Part shown: piece after piece, positions 27,041-36,416 of the stretch
How positions within the stretch are numbered: the first letter of the stretch is position 1
Layout: every line of letters starts with the position of its first letter
Source of the DNA: Nostoc sp. WHI
GTDB lineage: Bacteria > Cyanobacteriota > Cyanobacteriia > Cyanobacteriales > Nostocaceae
Direction: 5' to 3'
DNA: 64,000 nt
NCBI RefSeq assembly: GCF_015714725.1
Contig: NZ_WBKM01000219.1
Location: 1 to 64,000, forward strand
Notes under the pieces: generated by a model
What the model was told of the DNA's origin: nothing
Seen by the model: only the letters and a program-made list of their open reading frames with translations
Databases searched by the model: none
Position numbers and translations under genes: made by a program

Positions 27041-28351
27041 ATGATCAGTCGAGATAAAGCCCCAACGGCTCAAGAAACTTTTATGCAGATGGCACAGGCA
27101 GCCGGGCTGAGAGGTAGGCTGCTTGTCACCGTCGGGATTTTAATTTTGGTTCGCCTGGGCATCTTCTTGCCCGTGCCAGGGATTGATAGACCGAGATTTT
27201 CCGAAGCTATATCGGGCAGTAATTCTATATTCGGCTTATTGGATATATTTTCCGGGCGAGGACTTTCGACTTTGGGAGTCTTTGCTTTAGGGATTTTGCC
27301 CTTCATTAATGCGTCTATTATCATCCAATTGCTCACCGCTGCGATTCCAGCTTTAGAAAATTTACAGAAAAATGAAGGCGAAGCAGGTCGGCGGAAAATA
27401 TCGCAAATTACTCGCTATGTCACTGTATGTTGGGCGATTCTTCAAAGTACAGCTTTTTCGGCATTATTCTTGCAGCAATTCGCCTTAAAGCCAGGCCCAT
27501 TCTTCGTAGCTGAAACTGCGATCGCTCTGACTGCTGGTTCTATGTTCGTAATGTGGGCATCAGAATTAATTACAGAACGCGGCATTGGTAATGGAGCATC
27601 ATTGTTGATTTTTGTCAACATTGTCGCGTCATTACCAAAAGCCTTAGGCGATACCATCGACTTGGTGCAAGTCGGCGGTCGTGAAACAGTGGGTCGGGTA
27701 ATCGTGCTAATCTTAGTTTTCCTAGCGACAATTGTTGGTATTGTGGTTGTGCAGGAAGGAATGCGCCGCATCCCAATTATTTCGGCGCGTCGCCAAGTCG
27801 GTCGGCGAGTTTTAGCAGAGCAACGCAGCTATCTGCCCCTGCGGCTAAATCAAGGCGGCGTGATGCCAATTATTTTTGCTGCTGCTATTCTCAGTTTGCC
27901 ACTGCTGATCGCCAATTTTACTAAAAATGCCGAATTGGCGAATATAGTTAACAATTATCTGAGTCCAGGCGGTTCTAGCTCCTGGGTCTATGCCTTGGTT
28001 TACATGATTTCGATCATTTTCTTCAGCTACTTCTATTCTTCGTTGATTCTCAACCCAGTAGATGTGGCGCAGAACTTGAAGAAAATGGGTTCTAGTATTC
28101 CTGGCATTCGTCCCGGCAAAGCAACTAGTGAGTATATCGAACGCGTATCTAACCGACTCACTTTTTTGGGTGCGATGTTTTTAGGCTTGGTTGCGATTAT
28201 CCCCACTGCCGTGGAAAGTGCTTTGAATGTGAAAACTTTCCAGGGAATAGGTGCTACCTCTTTGTTAATTTTAGTTGGTGTGGCAATTGAGACAGCCAAA
28301 CAAGTCCAAACTTACGTCATCTCTCAGCGCTATGAAGGAATGGTGAAATAA
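27041..28351 (+). CDS. secY: Preprotein translocase channel subunit SecY
   Basis: SecY forms the protein-conducting channel with SecE and SecG in plasma and thylakoid membranes. The 436-residue protein has ten hydrophobic segments, beginning with [24 protein letters not shown]. It carries the plug/helix-2 region ([29 protein letters not shown]) and the cytoplasmic loop [19 protein letters not shown] typical of SecY. It lies in the conserved rplO-secY-adk order. secG is also in this window, at 42404. Confidence 0.98.
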   Translation: MISRDKAPTAQETFMQMAQAAGLRGRLLVTVGILILVRLGIFLPVPGIDRPRFSEAISGSNSIFGLLDIFSGRGLSTLGVFALGILPFINASIIIQLLTAAIPALENLQKNEGEAGRRKISQITRYVTVCWAILQSTAFSALFLQQFALKPGPFFVAETAIALTAGSMFVMWASELITERGIGNGASLLIFVNIVASLPKALGDTIDLVQVGGRETVGRVIVLILVFLATIVGIVVVQEGMRRIPIISARRQVGRRVLAEQRSYLPLRLNQGGVMPIIFAAAILSLPLLIANFTKNAELANIVNNYLSPGGSSSWVYALVYMISIIFFSYFYSSLILNPVDVAQNLKKMGSSIPGIRPGKATSEYIERVSNRLTFLGAMFLGLVAIIPTAVESALNVKTFQGIGATSLLILVGVAIETAKQVQTYVISQRYEGMVK

Positions 28352-28353
28352 TA

Positions 28354-28908
28354 GTGACGCGACTAATCTTCTTGGGGCCACCTGGAGCTGGTAAAGGAAC
28401 ACAAGCTCAAGCTTTGGCTGAATACTTGAATATTCCCCATATTTCTACTGGTGAAATATTAAGACAAGCCATGAAAGAGCAAAGTCATTTGGGAATTAAG
28501 GCTCAAAACTATGTAAATAGCGGCGAGTTAGTACCCGACCAGCTAGTGCAGGACTTGGTACAGGAGCGCCTCAGTCAACCAGATGCCAAAAATGGTTGGA
28601 TTCTTGATGGTTTTCCCCGGAAAGTGACGCAAGCGGCTTTTTTAGAGGAATTACTGGAAACAATCCATCAGAGTGGCGAAAGGGTGGTCAATTTAGATGC
28701 ACCAGATGAAATTGTGGTAGCACGTTTGCTAGCTAGAGGACGAAAAGATGATACCGAAGAGGTGATTCGTCGTCGTTTAGAAGTATACCGCGCTGAAACT
28801 GCACCTTTAATTGATTATTATGGCGATCGCCATAAACTCCTAACAGTCAATGGCAATCAGTCCCAAGAAGATGTCACTGGTGAACTACAAAAAGTGATTG
28901 TTTCCTGA
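28354..28908 (+). CDS. adk: Adenylate kinase
   Basis: Adk catalyses ATP + AMP to 2 ADP. The 184-residue short-type enzyme starts with GTG 28354, 2 bp after the secY stop. It has the P-loop [10 protein letters not shown] at 7-16, the AMP-binding HISTGEILR and the [11 protein letters not shown] motif. The LID is short ([21 protein letters not shown]), so no zinc-binding insertion is present. Coupling to secY is standard in bacteria. Confidence 0.97.
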   Translation: MTRLIFLGPPGAGKGTQAQALAEYLNIPHISTGEILRQAMKEQSHLGIKAQNYVNSGELVPDQLVQDLVQERLSQPDAKNGWILDGFPRKVTQAAFLEELLETIHQSGERVVNLDAPDEIVVARLLARGRKDDTEEVIRRRLEVYRAETAPLIDYYGDRHKLLTVNGNQSQEDVTGELQKVIVS

Positions 28909-28914
28909 AAAGCA

Positions 28915-28970
28915 GGGGAGTAGAGAGGACATAATTCAGCACTCACTACTCTATACTCCCCTCTAGCAAG
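28915..28970 (+). terminator. Imperfect hairpin after adk
   Basis: GGGGAGTAGAGAG near 28916 can pair with CTCTATACTCCCC near 28955. The inverted GAGT/ACTC arms also resemble the heptamer arrays. No T-run follows, so termination is uncertain; it separates adk from infA. Confidence 0.4.
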
Positions 28971-29091
28971 AAGCAGAGCGATTTTAGCTAAGATATATTA
29001 ATAAACTGTTGATATATTTCTTAAAGTGTGTTTTCTTGCAGATTAAGTGCTGCGACTGAACAGGGGATTGTTGAGTTGAGGAAAAAACAAA

Positions 29092-29316
29092 TTGTCTAAA
29101 CAAGATTTAATTGAAATGGAAGGCACGGTTACAGAGTCCTTGCCCAATGCGATGTTTCGCGTTGACTTGGACAATGGCTTTAACGTGCTGGCACACATTT
29201 CTGGCAAGATTCGCCGCAATTATATCAAGATTTTGCCTGGCGATCGCGTCAAGGTGGAGCTGACTCCCTACGACTTAAGCAAAGGCAGAATTACCTATCG
29301 ACTACGAAAAAAGTAA
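29092..29316 (+). CDS. infA: Translation initiation factor IF-1
   Basis: IF-1 blocks the A site during initiation. The 74-residue OB-fold protein reads [28 protein letters not shown] and ends [10 protein letters not shown], as expected. The only start that fits is TTG 29092, with GAGGAAAAAACAAA upstream (GAGG at 29079). Rare TTG initiation may help keep IF-1 low. It is separated from adk by 183 bp and probably has its own promoter. Confidence 0.96.
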   Translation: MSKQDLIEMEGTVTESLPNAMFRVDLDNGFNVLAHISGKIRRNYIKILPGDRVKVELTPYDLSKGRITYRLRKK

Positions 29317-29432
29317 GTGTATGTAGAGAATCTTACCATAAAATCATCTTTTTGACTGTTTCTTAGTCACTTAGCTGAATATTTTACCTAGAAATGCTAT
29401 AATTTACTATTTGGAGTCAAAGAATAAAAGGC

Positions 29433-29546
29433 ATGAAAGTCAGAGCCTCAGTCAAGAAAATCTGTGAAAAATGTAACGTGATCAAACGTCGTGGTCGCGT
29501 CATGGTGATTTGCGTGAACCCCAAGCACAAGCAACGTCAAGGATAG
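29433..29546 (+). CDS. rpmJ: 50S ribosomal protein L36
   Basis: This short gene encodes 37 residues: [20 protein letters not shown] and the rest. Three cysteines (11, 14, 27) and His32 form the zinc site, so this is the zinc-binding C+ form. It lies between infA and rpsM, the usual position, with AATAAAAGGC upstream. Confidence 0.97.
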   Translation: MKVRASVKKICEKCNVIKRRGRVMVICVNPKHKQRQG

Positions 29547-29661
29547 CGCTCTTACCAACAGAGTGAGTTTTGACACGCATCTCATTATTAAAACGAAAAG
29601 ACGCGATTAATCACGTTTTTCCAACCAACAGTAATTGCGAAAACAATAGGGAGAGTTCATT

Positions 29662-30042
29662 GTGGCACGGATTGCCGGAGTAGACCTTCCACGCGACAAA
29701 CGCGTCGAGATTGGTCTGACTTACATTTACGGAATTGGGTTATCACGCTCTCAAGAAATTATAGCGGCTACTGGTGTGAACCCAGACACCCGCGTTAAGG
29801 ACTTAAGTGATGCCGATGTGACAGCCCTGCGAGGGGAAATAGAAACCAACTATCAAGTTGAAGGCGACTTGCGGCGCTTGGAGTCTTTGAACATCAAACG
29901 CTTAGTTGACATTGGTACTTACAGAGGGCGTCGTCATCGCATGGGCTTACCAGTCAGAGGCCAAAGAACTCGCACGAATGCCAGAACCCGTAGAGGCAGA
30001 AGGCAGACAGTGGCTGGGAAGAAGAAGGCTCCAGGGAAATAA
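29662..30042 (+). CDS. rpsM: 30S ribosomal protein S13
   Basis: S13 in the 30S head contacts P-site tRNA and the 50S subunit. The 126-residue protein begins [25 protein letters not shown] from GTG 29662 (AGGGAGAG upstream) and has [18 protein letters not shown] near its end, with the basic tail that reaches the P site. Followed by rpsK after 54 bp. Confidence 0.98.
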   Translation: MARIAGVDLPRDKRVEIGLTYIYGIGLSRSQEIIAATGVNPDTRVKDLSDADVTALRGEIETNYQVEGDLRRLESLNIKRLVDIGTYRGRRHRMGLPVRGQRTRTNARTRRGRRQTVAGKKKAPGK

Positions 30043-30096
30043 TTTTGCAACGCTTGCTAATGCGAGCAAGTTTTACCTTAAATCAACTAAACAAGT

Positions 30097-30492
30097 ATGG
30101 CGAGACAACCAACTAAAAAAACCGGGAGCAAGAAGCAGAAACGGAATGTACCCAATGGCATGGCCTACATCCAGTCTACTTTCAACAATAGCATTGTCAC
30201 CATTACCGATCAAAATGGAGATGTCATCTCCTGGGCTAGTGCTGGTTCTAGCGGTTTTAAGGGAGCAAAAAAGGGAACTCCCTTTGCAGCACAAACCGCA
30301 GCTGAAAGTGCAGCCCGTCGAGCTATTGATCAAGGAATGCGCCAAATTGAGGTAATGGTCAGTGGGCCAGGAGCAGGTAGAGAAACCGCTATCCGGGCGC
30401 TTCAAGGAGCAGGACTGGAAATTACACTGATTCGGGATATTACCCCGATTCCTCACAATGGTTGTCGTCCACCCAAGCGCCGTCGAGTTTAA
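30097..30492 (+). CDS. rpsK: 30S ribosomal protein S11
   Basis: S11 lines the platform near the E site and mRNA. The 131-residue product starts [21 protein letters not shown] and has [26 protein letters not shown] and the terminal [18 protein letters not shown], all conserved. In E. coli rpsD (S4) follows; here it does not, and a structured 311-bp spacer leads to rpoA. Confidence 0.98.
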   Translation: MARQPTKKTGSKKQKRNVPNGMAYIQSTFNNSIVTITDQNGDVISWASAGSSGFKGAKKGTPFAAQTAAESAARRAIDQGMRQIEVMVSGPGAGRETAIRALQGAGLEITLIRDITPIPHNGCRPPKRRRV

Positions 30493-30803
30493 ACACCAAA
30501 ACTTGGGCAGTGAGGACGAAAAGTTACAGCCAGCAATGACCGCTTGAGCGTCTAACGTTCAAACTGTCATTGAGTTAAAGCTTGGGCGACCAGAAGCGTG
30601 TCAGATTTTCCCGCCGGGAAAGCTGTTAAACTTCGGGCTACCCAAAATATTATTAGCGCCTGCAAGCTGAATGGGAGTGTCAAACTATACCGTAATTTTA
30701 TACTAATAGTTTGATAGACCTAATAATCTACAGGACATAAATTCAATTCTGGAGGCAATTGATTTGTCTGCTAGCAGCACCTTAGAAAAAGGGAGGCTCA
30801 TCC
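30493..30803 (+). promoter_or_regulatory. Structured spacer and possible promoter before rpoA
   Basis: No gene is visible. Hairpins: CAATGAC (30534-30540) with GTCATTG (30566-30572), enclosing the inner pair TTGA/TCAA; and TTTCCCG/CGGGAAA at 30607-30621. A perfect 9-bp inverted repeat TCAAACTAT (30680-30688) / ATAGTTTGA (30706-30714) flanks a TATACT box at 30699-30704. This could be a promoter with operator or an RNA hairpin. E. coli places rpsD here. Confidence 0.55.
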
Positions 30804-31751
30804 GTGGCGCAGTTTCAAATTGAATGTGTAGAGTCGAATACCGAAGAAAGTCGGAACCATTACAGTAAATTTGTATTGGAACCTCTAGAACGCGGTCAAG
30901 GAACAACTGTTGGCAACGCACTGCGGCGAGTTTTACTATCTAATCTAGAAGGTACAGCAGTTACAGCAGTGCGGATTGCAGGCGTTTCACATGAGTTCGC
31001 CACAGTTCCGGGTGTGAGGGAAGATGTATTGGAAATCCTCATGAGAATGAAGGAAGTTATCCTAAAAAACTATTCTTCGCAGCCCCAGATTGGTAGATTA
31101 CTCGTTAGTGGACCAGCAACAATAACTGCGGCACATTTTGATTTGCCCAGTGAAGTAGAAGTCATCGATCCGACCCAGTATGTCGCCACCATCGCTGAGA
31201 GTGGAAAGCTGGAAATGGAATTTCGGATCGAGAAAGGCAAAGGCTATCGCACCGTAGAGCGAGGGCGTGAGGAAGCCACATCGTTGGACTTTCTCCAAAT
31301 CGACTCCATATTTATGCCAGTGCGAAAAGTCAACTACAGTGTTGAAGAATCTCGTGGGGAAGGCTTGATTCCAAAAGACCGACTACTGTTGGAAGTTTGG
31401 ACAAATGGCAGTATTTCCCCCCAGGAAGCACTATCTTCGGCTGCTGCGATCTTGGTAGATTTATTCAATCCGTTGAAAGACATCTCCCTAGAACCAACAG
31501 ACACGGGTTCGGACATTCCAGACGACCCAACTGCCCAGATACCTATCGAAGAGTTGCAACTTTCTGTACGGGCATATAACTGTCTCAAACGGGCACAAGT
31601 TAATTCTGTGGCAGATTTGTTGGATTATACCCAAGAAGACCTCTTAGAAATTAAGAACTTTGGGCAGAAGTCAGCAGAAGAGGTTGTGGAAGCTTTGCAG
31701 CGACGCTTGGGCATCACCCTGCCAATGGAAAGAGGCTCTAAACACCCTTAA
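30804..31751 (+). CDS. rpoA: RNA polymerase alpha subunit
   Basis: The alpha dimer nucleates RNA polymerase assembly, and its CTD contacts UP elements and activators. The 315-residue protein has the NTD (FVLEPLERGQGTTVGNALRRVLLSNLEG near 26-53) and the CTD (LSVRAYNCLKRAQVNSVADLLDYTQEDLLEIKNFG). GTG start after GGGAGGCTCATCC. Followed by rplQ after 32 bp, the usual pair. Confidence 0.98.
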   Translation: MAQFQIECVESNTEESRNHYSKFVLEPLERGQGTTVGNALRRVLLSNLEGTAVTAVRIAGVSHEFATVPGVREDVLEILMRMKEVILKNYSSQPQIGRLLVSGPATITAAHFDLPSEVEVIDPTQYVATIAESGKLEMEFRIEKGKGYRTVERGREEATSLDFLQIDSIFMPVRKVNYSVEESRGEGLIPKDRLLLEVWTNGSISPQEALSSAAAILVDLFNPLKDISLEPTDTGSDIPDDPTAQIPIEELQLSVRAYNCLKRAQVNSVADLLDYTQEDLLEIKNFGQKSAEEVVEALQRRLGITLPMERGSKHP

Positions 31752-31783
31752 GAAAAACCATTCATAATTCATAGTGCAAAATT

Positions 31784-32134
31784 ATGCGTCACCGTTGTCG
31801 CGTCAAAAAACTCAGTAAACCCGCCGATCAGCGCCGTGCCTTACTGCGATCGCTCTCCACCGAGTTGATCCGTCATGGTCGGATTACCACCACTTTAATT
31901 CGAGCCAAAGTTCTGCGAAGTAAAGTGGAAAAAATGATTACCCTAGCCAAAAATGGCTCCTTGGCAGCACGCCGTGAAGCCCTTGGCTACATCTTCGACA
32001 AACAACTGGTTCACGCTCTATTTGAGCAAGCTCCGATTCGATATGGCGATCGCGAGGGCGGTTATACCCGCATCCTGCGTACCGTACCGCGTCGTGGTGA
32101 CAATGCCCAAATGGCAATAATTGAATTGGTTTAA
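31784..32134 (+). CDS. rplQ: 50S ribosomal protein L17
   Basis: L17 sits near the tunnel exit. The 116 residues start [37 protein letters not shown], typical, and end with [12 protein letters not shown]. The start is preceded by ATAGTGCAAAATT without a strong Shine-Dalgarno sequence. A heptamer array begins 2 bp after the stop. Confidence 0.98.
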   Translation: MRHRCRVKKLSKPADQRRALLRSLSTELIRHGRITTTLIRAKVLRSKVEKMITLAKNGSLAARREALGYIFDKQLVHALFEQAPIRYGDREGGYTRILRTVPRRGDNAQMAIIELV

Positions 32135-32200
32135 GTCATTAGTCATTGGTCATTAGTCATTAGTGAATAACAAAGGACAACTGACAAATGACAAAGGACA
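32135..32200. repeat. Inverted-arm heptamer array between rplQ and truA
   Basis: Four GTCATTA/GTCATTG units, a GTGAATAAC loop and AAAGGAC, AACTGAC, AAATGAC, AAAGGAC units. An ATG inside the right arm (32188) opens a frame into truA, but the conserved start is 21 bp further on. Confidence 0.93.
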
Positions 32201-32208
32201 AAATCTGT

Positions 32209-33057
32209 ATGTTAGAAAGCCACCAGCCTAAACCAACTTATCGAGTAGCCCTGGTTATCCAATACCTGGGCACTCATTTTCATGGCTGGCAACGGCAAAA
32301 AAAGCAGCGTACAGTTCAAGAAGAAATAGAAACAGCGATCGCTACTATTCTTGGGCATCATGTAACCTTACACGGCGCTGGGCGAACTGATTCTGGAGTT
32401 CACGCTGCTGCTCAAGTAGCCCATTTTGAAGCGACAAGTCTGATTCCGGCTCACAAGTGGGCAACAATCCTCAATAGCTATCTGCCGCCAGATATATTAA
32501 TTAGAGCTTCAGCTAGTGTAGATAACCGTTGGCACGCTCGCTTTAGTGCAGCCTATCGACGGTATCGCTACACAATATACACTGAAGACCTACCGAACTT
32601 GTTTGTGAGATCCTTCAGTTGGCATTATTATTATGCACCCCTGGATGAATCTTTAATTCAAGCTGCCTTAAAACCTCTGTTGGGAAAGCATCACTTAGCT
32701 GCTTTTCATCGTGCAGGCTCTAAGCGATCGCATTCCTGGGTAGAGGTGCAAGCAGCAGAGTGTCGTCGCAGTGGGCCATTTCTCCATATTGAAATACAGG
32801 CAGATGGGTTTTTGTATGGCATGGTACGGCTGTTGGTAGGGATGGTGGTACAAGTAGGTTCTGAACAACGGACACTTTCTAACTTCACTGAACTCTGGAA
32901 AGAAGAACGTCGAGAAGAAGTGAAACACGCCGCACCACCTCAAGGTTTGTGCTTGTTGCGAGTCGGCTATCCAGATTTTCCTTTTCCTAAAGAGATTTGG
33001 TACGACACCTGGCCAAAGTTCGTCATTAGTCAAGAGTCGTTAGTCATTGGTTCTTAG
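32209..33057 (+). CDS. truA: tRNA pseudouridine(38-40) synthase TruA
   Basis: TruA converts U38-U40 of the tRNA anticodon arm to pseudouridine. From ATG 32209 the product is 282 residues: YRVALVIQYLGTHFHGWQRQ near the start, and the catalytic motif GAGRTDSGVHAAAQVAHF with the nucleophilic Asp. It also has FLYGMVRLLVGMVVQVG. I reject the ATG at 32188 because it lies in a repeat unit. The last ~12 residues (VISQESLVIGS) are also repeat-derived (GTCATTAGTC... GTTAGTCATTGG). truA within the ribosomal cluster between rplQ and rplM is typical for cyanobacteria. Confidence 0.96.
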   Translation: MLESHQPKPTYRVALVIQYLGTHFHGWQRQKKQRTVQEEIETAIATILGHHVTLHGAGRTDSGVHAAAQVAHFEATSLIPAHKWATILNSYLPPDILIRASASVDNRWHARFSAAYRRYRYTIYTEDLPNLFVRSFSWHYYYAPLDESLIQAALKPLLGKHHLAAFHRAGSKRSHSWVEVQAAECRRSGPFLHIEIQADGFLYGMVRLLVGMVVQVGSEQRTLSNFTELWKEERREEVKHAAPPQGLCLLRVGYPDFPFPKEIWYDTWPKFVISQESLVIGS

Positions 33058-33249
33058 TACAGCTTTGTGTAAAATCGTGGCGAATTGGGTTGAAATTTAA
33101 ACGCAAAGGGGCGCAGAGGGAAGCGCAGAGGCACGCAGAGAATTCGCTAGGAATTAATGAAATATTGTACTTAGTAAATACACCATGACAAAGGGCAAAT
33201 GACAAATGACAAATTAAAAATGATAAAGGACAAATGACAAATGACAACG
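33020..33249. repeat. Split heptamer array spanning the end of truA and the start of rplM
   Basis: GTCATTA-type units lie within the last truA codons (33022-33054). After ~130 bp with a GCGCAGAGG-AAGCGCAGAGGCACGCAGAG run, the complementary AAATGAC/AAAGGGC units occupy 33184-33247. The rplM start codon is part of the final AAATGAC unit. Confidence 0.88.
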
Positions 33250-33702
33250 AGTAAAACATACCTTCCTTCTCAAGCATCCCTTGAGCATGAGTGGTACATA
33301 GTAGATGCCACCGATAAACGCCTTGGTCGTCTCGCTAGCGAAATCGCTCAAATACTCAGAGGCAAAAACAAACCTGAATATACACCCCACCTAGATACAG
33401 GTGATTTCGTAATCGTCGTCAATGCCGAAAAAGTAGCAGTTACAGGCAAAAAGCGCACTCAAAAGCTTTACCGTCGCCATTCTGGTCGTCCCGGTGGGAT
33501 GAAAACAGAAACTTTCGCTAAACTGCAACAGCGGATACCAGAACGAATTTTAGAACAAGCTGTCAAAGGTATGCTACCCAAAAATAGTCTGGGGAAGCAG
33601 TTGTTCACCAAGCTAAAAGTTTACGCTGGCCCCACGCATCCCCATGATGCTCAAAAACCCAAAGAACTAAAAATTAGTACAATTCCTGGAGAAGAAAATT
33701 AA
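33241..33702 (+). CDS. rplM: 50S ribosomal protein L13
   Basis: L13 is an early 50S assembly protein. The 153-residue product begins [36 protein letters not shown] and has [24 protein letters not shown] and the [18 protein letters not shown] motif. The start codon ATG 33241 lies in the last unit of an AAATGAC heptamer array, and no better start exists downstream without removing conserved residues. Its stop TAA shares one base with the rpsI ATG. Confidence 0.97.
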   Translation: MTTSKTYLPSQASLEHEWYIVDATDKRLGRLASEIAQILRGKNKPEYTPHLDTGDFVIVVNAEKVAVTGKKRTQKLYRRHSGRPGGMKTETFAKLQQRIPERILEQAVKGMLPKNSLGKQLFTKLKVYAGPTHPHDAQKPKELKISTIPGEEN

Positions 33703-34118
33703 TGGTAGTAGCAGACGCCAATAGCGGTCGCGCCGTATACTGGGGTACTGGTCGTCGTAAGACCGCAGTAGCACGGGTACGCTTGGTTCCAGGTACAGGT
33801 CAACTGACTGTAAACGGTAAAGATGGAAACTTGTATTTCCAATTCAATGCCAACTACCTGGGAGTTATTAAAGCACCTTTGGAAACTCTGGGACTAGAAA
33901 ACGAGTATGACATTTTGGTGAAAGCAGAAGGCGGCGGCTTGACTGGACAGGCTGATTCTGTCCGCTTGGGAGTTGCCCGTGCTTTGTGCCAACTAGACCC
34001 AGACAACCGCCCACCTTTAAAAACCGAAGGTTATTTGACTCGCGATCCCAGGGCAAAAGAGCGGAAAAAATATGGTTTACATAAAGCCCGGAAAGCACCT
34101 CAGTATTCTAAGAGATAG
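33702..34118 (+). CDS. rpsI: 30S ribosomal protein S9
   Basis: S9 reaches the P-site tRNA with its C-terminal tail. The 138-residue product has [39 protein letters not shown] and the terminal [17 protein letters not shown] with the conserved SKR end. It overlaps rplM by one base. The stop TAG is directly followed by GGCATGGGGCATGGGGCATT repeats. Confidence 0.98.
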   Translation: MVVADANSGRAVYWGTGRRKTAVARVRLVPGTGQLTVNGKDGNLYFQFNANYLGVIKAPLETLGLENEYDILVKAEGGGLTGQADSVRLGVARALCQLDPDNRPPLKTEGYLTRDPRAKERKKYGLHKARKAPQYSKR

Positions 34119-34147
34119 GGCATGGGGCATGGGGCATTGGGCATTGG
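34116..34147. repeat. Heptamer array (GGGGCAT)n after rpsI
   Basis: Four GGGGCAT/GGGCATT units start at the rpsI stop codon. Only a weak complement (TAGCCCCAATTG, 34188-34199) appears downstream, so this is a mostly one-armed array. Confidence 0.85.
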
Positions 34148-34244
34148 AAAAAGTCGGTTTTTTATCTCTTTGGCAGCCCTCAATCCCTAGCCCCAATTGA
34201 AACCTGAAAGTTATAATTTATATAGATTCATCCCACAAAGAACA

Positions 34245-34487
34245 ATGGCTAAATCTGATATTCATCCCAAGTGGTATCCAGATGCTAAAGTTTACTGCAA
34301 CGGTCAAGTTGTTATGACCATTGGCTCCACCAAGCCAGAATTGCACGTAGATGTTTGGTCTGGAAATCACCCATTTTACACCGGCACTCAGAAGATTATT
34401 GACACTGAGGGTCGAGTAGAGCGCTTCCTCCGCAAATATGGCATGAGCAGCACTCAAACATCTGGCGACGAAGAAAAGAAAAAGTAG
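34245..34487 (+). CDS. rpmE: 50S ribosomal protein L31, zinc-free type
   Basis: L31 bridges the subunits. From ATG 34245 it is 80 residues: MAKSDIHPKWYPDAKVYCNG. The bacterial zinc form has two CxxC-like pairs, but here only one cysteine remains, and DVWSGNHPF replaces the DVCxxCHPF pattern. It is therefore the C- form, needing no zinc. An upstream in-frame ATG (34197) gives 16 unconserved residues and is rejected. No strong ribosome binding site is visible (ACAAAGAACA precedes the ATG). Confidence 0.95.
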   Translation: MAKSDIHPKWYPDAKVYCNGQVVMTIGSTKPELHVDVWSGNHPFYTGTQKIIDTEGRVERFLRKYGMSSTQTSGDEEKKK

Positions 34488-34592
34488 CGGGTTGGCTCTG
34501 CTGTTAACGACGACCCTGCATTCTTCGGGGTCGATTGTCATTTATATGCTCGAGCCAATTTGTTATTTTTTTAAGGAGCGATCGCACTCGTC

Positions 34593-35693
34593 ATGGCTGA
34601 ATCATACTTACTGGACAAACTAAAATCCGTTGAACAAACTTTTAATGAATTAACACGTCGTCTTGGCGACCCCGATACGGCTAGTAACCCTGATGAGTAC
34701 CAAGAAATTGCGAAGTCTCGTTCTTCTTTGGAAGAGGTAGTTGATACCTACGAAATTTGGAAAGCAGCCCAAGAAGACTTGATCGGAGCGCGTCAGGTTT
34801 ATAAAGAATCTGCGAGTGACCCAGAGTTGCAAGAAATGGCAGCACTGGAAGTAAAGGAACTTGAGGCAAAAATAGAACACTTAGAGGCTCGCTTGAAAGT
34901 CTTACTGCTACCACGCGACCCCAATGATGAAAAGAATATCATGTTGGAAATTCGCGCTGGCACTGGTGGCGATGAAGCAAGTATTTGGGCTGGCGATTTG
35001 ATGCAGATGTATACCCGCTATGCCCAGACTCAAGGTTGGAAAGTTTCTCTAGTGAGCGAATCTCGAGGAGAAATGGGTGGCTGGAAAGAGGTCATTCTAG
35101 AAATTAAAGGTAATGACGTTTACAGCCAGTTAAAGTTTGAAGCTGGAGTGCATCGTGTGCAGCGCGTGCCGGCAACTGAATCTGGGGGACGGGTTCATAC
35201 TTCCACAGCTACCGTGGCGATTATGCCAGAGGTGGATGATGTGGAAATTCACATTGACCCCAAAGATATTGAAATGACTACAGCTCGTTCTGGCGGTGCT
35301 GGTGGGCAAAACGTCAACAAGGTGGAAACAGCCGCCGACTTGATGCACAAACCGACAGGGATTCGGATTTTCTGTACAGAAGAACGTAGCCAGTTACAGA
35401 ACAAAGAACGGGCGATGCAAATTCTGCGGGCGAAGTTGTATGAGATCAAGTTACGCGAACAACAGGAAGTTGTAACTTCAATGCGGCGATCGCAAGTTGG
35501 TACAGGATCGCGATCGGAAAAAATTCGCACCTATAATTATAAAGATAACCGCGCTACTGATCATCGGTTAGGTCAGAATTATTCTCTTAACCCTGTTTTG
35601 GAAGGTGATTTAGAGACGCTGATCCAATCTTGTATATCTCTAGACCAGCAAGAACGTCTTGCGGAGTTAGCAACTTCTGCTGCTAGCAACTAA
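34593..35693 (+). CDS. prfA: Peptide chain release factor 1
   Basis: RF1 recognises UAA and UAG stop codons and triggers peptide release. The 366-residue protein has the PAT anticodon tripeptide at 193-195 (the PxT motif that marks RF1, not RF2) and the catalytic GGQ at 237-239 in [12 protein letters not shown]. The ribosome binding site AAGGAGCG overlaps a HIP1 site (GCGATCGC at 34578-34585). It is the last gene of the cluster, followed by a strong hairpin. An unusual number of ribosomal genes here end in UAG, an RF1 codon. Confidence 0.98.
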   Translation: MAESYLLDKLKSVEQTFNELTRRLGDPDTASNPDEYQEIAKSRSSLEEVVDTYEIWKAAQEDLIGARQVYKESASDPELQEMAALEVKELEAKIEHLEARLKVLLLPRDPNDEKNIMLEIRAGTGGDEASIWAGDLMQMYTRYAQTQGWKVSLVSESRGEMGGWKEVILEIKGNDVYSQLKFEAGVHRVQRVPATESGGRVHTSTATVAIMPEVDDVEIHIDPKDIEMTTARSGGAGGQNVNKVETAADLMHKPTGIRIFCTEERSQLQNKERAMQILRAKLYEIKLREQQEVVTSMRRSQVGTGSRSEKIRTYNYKDNRATDHRLGQNYSLNPVLEGDLETLIQSCISLDQQERLAELATSAASN

Positions 35694-35713
35694 TCCTCAT
35701 TGTTATATTTCCA

Positions 35714-35766
35714 AGAAAACCGCTTGTTAGTCTGTTACTTTTAACACAGACAAGCGGTTTTCTAAT
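35714..35766 (+). terminator. Strong hairpin at the end of the ribosomal cluster
   Basis: AGAAAACCGCTTGT (35714-35727) pairs perfectly with ACAAGCGGTTTTCT (35750-35763). The closing T-rich bases TTTTCTAA resemble an intrinsic terminator. It lies 20 bp after the prfA stop. Confidence 0.9.
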
Positions 35767-35843
35767 GCGGCATTGAAAGTAGAGAAAAACTGATTTAAAT
35801 CATCAAATTAGCTCGTGATCTTTTGCTATCAAGATTCAACTCT

Positions 35844-36308
35844 ATGGATATAGACAAACCTTTTTTGTATGACGAAGATTTCTATGGCTGGACACAACAC
35901 CAGGCTAAAGCATTAGAGCAGAGGCAAGTTATGCAACTAGATTGGCAACACCTGCAAGAGGAAATTCAAGCTTTGGGCAGACAGGAGTATCGGGAACTCG
36001 TGAGTCATTTGAGTGTATTACTCGGTCATCTCTTGAAGTGGGAGTATCAACCCGAACAACGCTCTCGCAGTTGGTTTTTAACAATTCGAGAACAGCGTCG
36101 CGCCATCGGTAGGGATTTGCGACAGAACCCCAGCTTAAAGTCTCGAATCGAAGAAGCCTTGTTAGATGGCTTTGAAGCGGGAGTAGATTTGGCGCTACGA
36201 GAAACTAACTTACCATTACGAACTTTTCCAGAGCATTGCCCTTATTTGTTTGATGATGCGATCGCAGCCAATTTTCTGTGCGATACTCGTCAAGACTGGG
36301 AAGGATAA
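35844..36308 (+). CDS. DUF29 domain protein
   Basis: DUF29 is a family of short alpha-helical proteins highly expanded in cyanobacteria, of unknown role. The 154 residues begin MDIDKPFLYDEDFYGWTQHQAKALEQRQ and show LDWQHLQEEIQALGRQEYRELVSHLSVLLGHLLKWEYQPEQRSRSW, the family core. I start at ATG 35844 because the upstream extension needs TTG and is not conserved. Monocistronic by spacing. Confidence 0.93.
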   Translation: MDIDKPFLYDEDFYGWTQHQAKALEQRQVMQLDWQHLQEEIQALGRQEYRELVSHLSVLLGHLLKWEYQPEQRSRSWFLTIREQRRAIGRDLRQNPSLKSRIEEALLDGFEAGVDLALRETNLPLRTFPEHCPYLFDDAIAANFLCDTRQDWEG

Positions 36309-36416
36309 TTACTACAATTTTTCTGGATTATAAGTTTTTAGTTTAATACAGAATCGACTATTGAGCCTTGTCAGTTCGCCACACATAACCACTCAAAGCC
36401 ACTGCTGTAATTAGTT

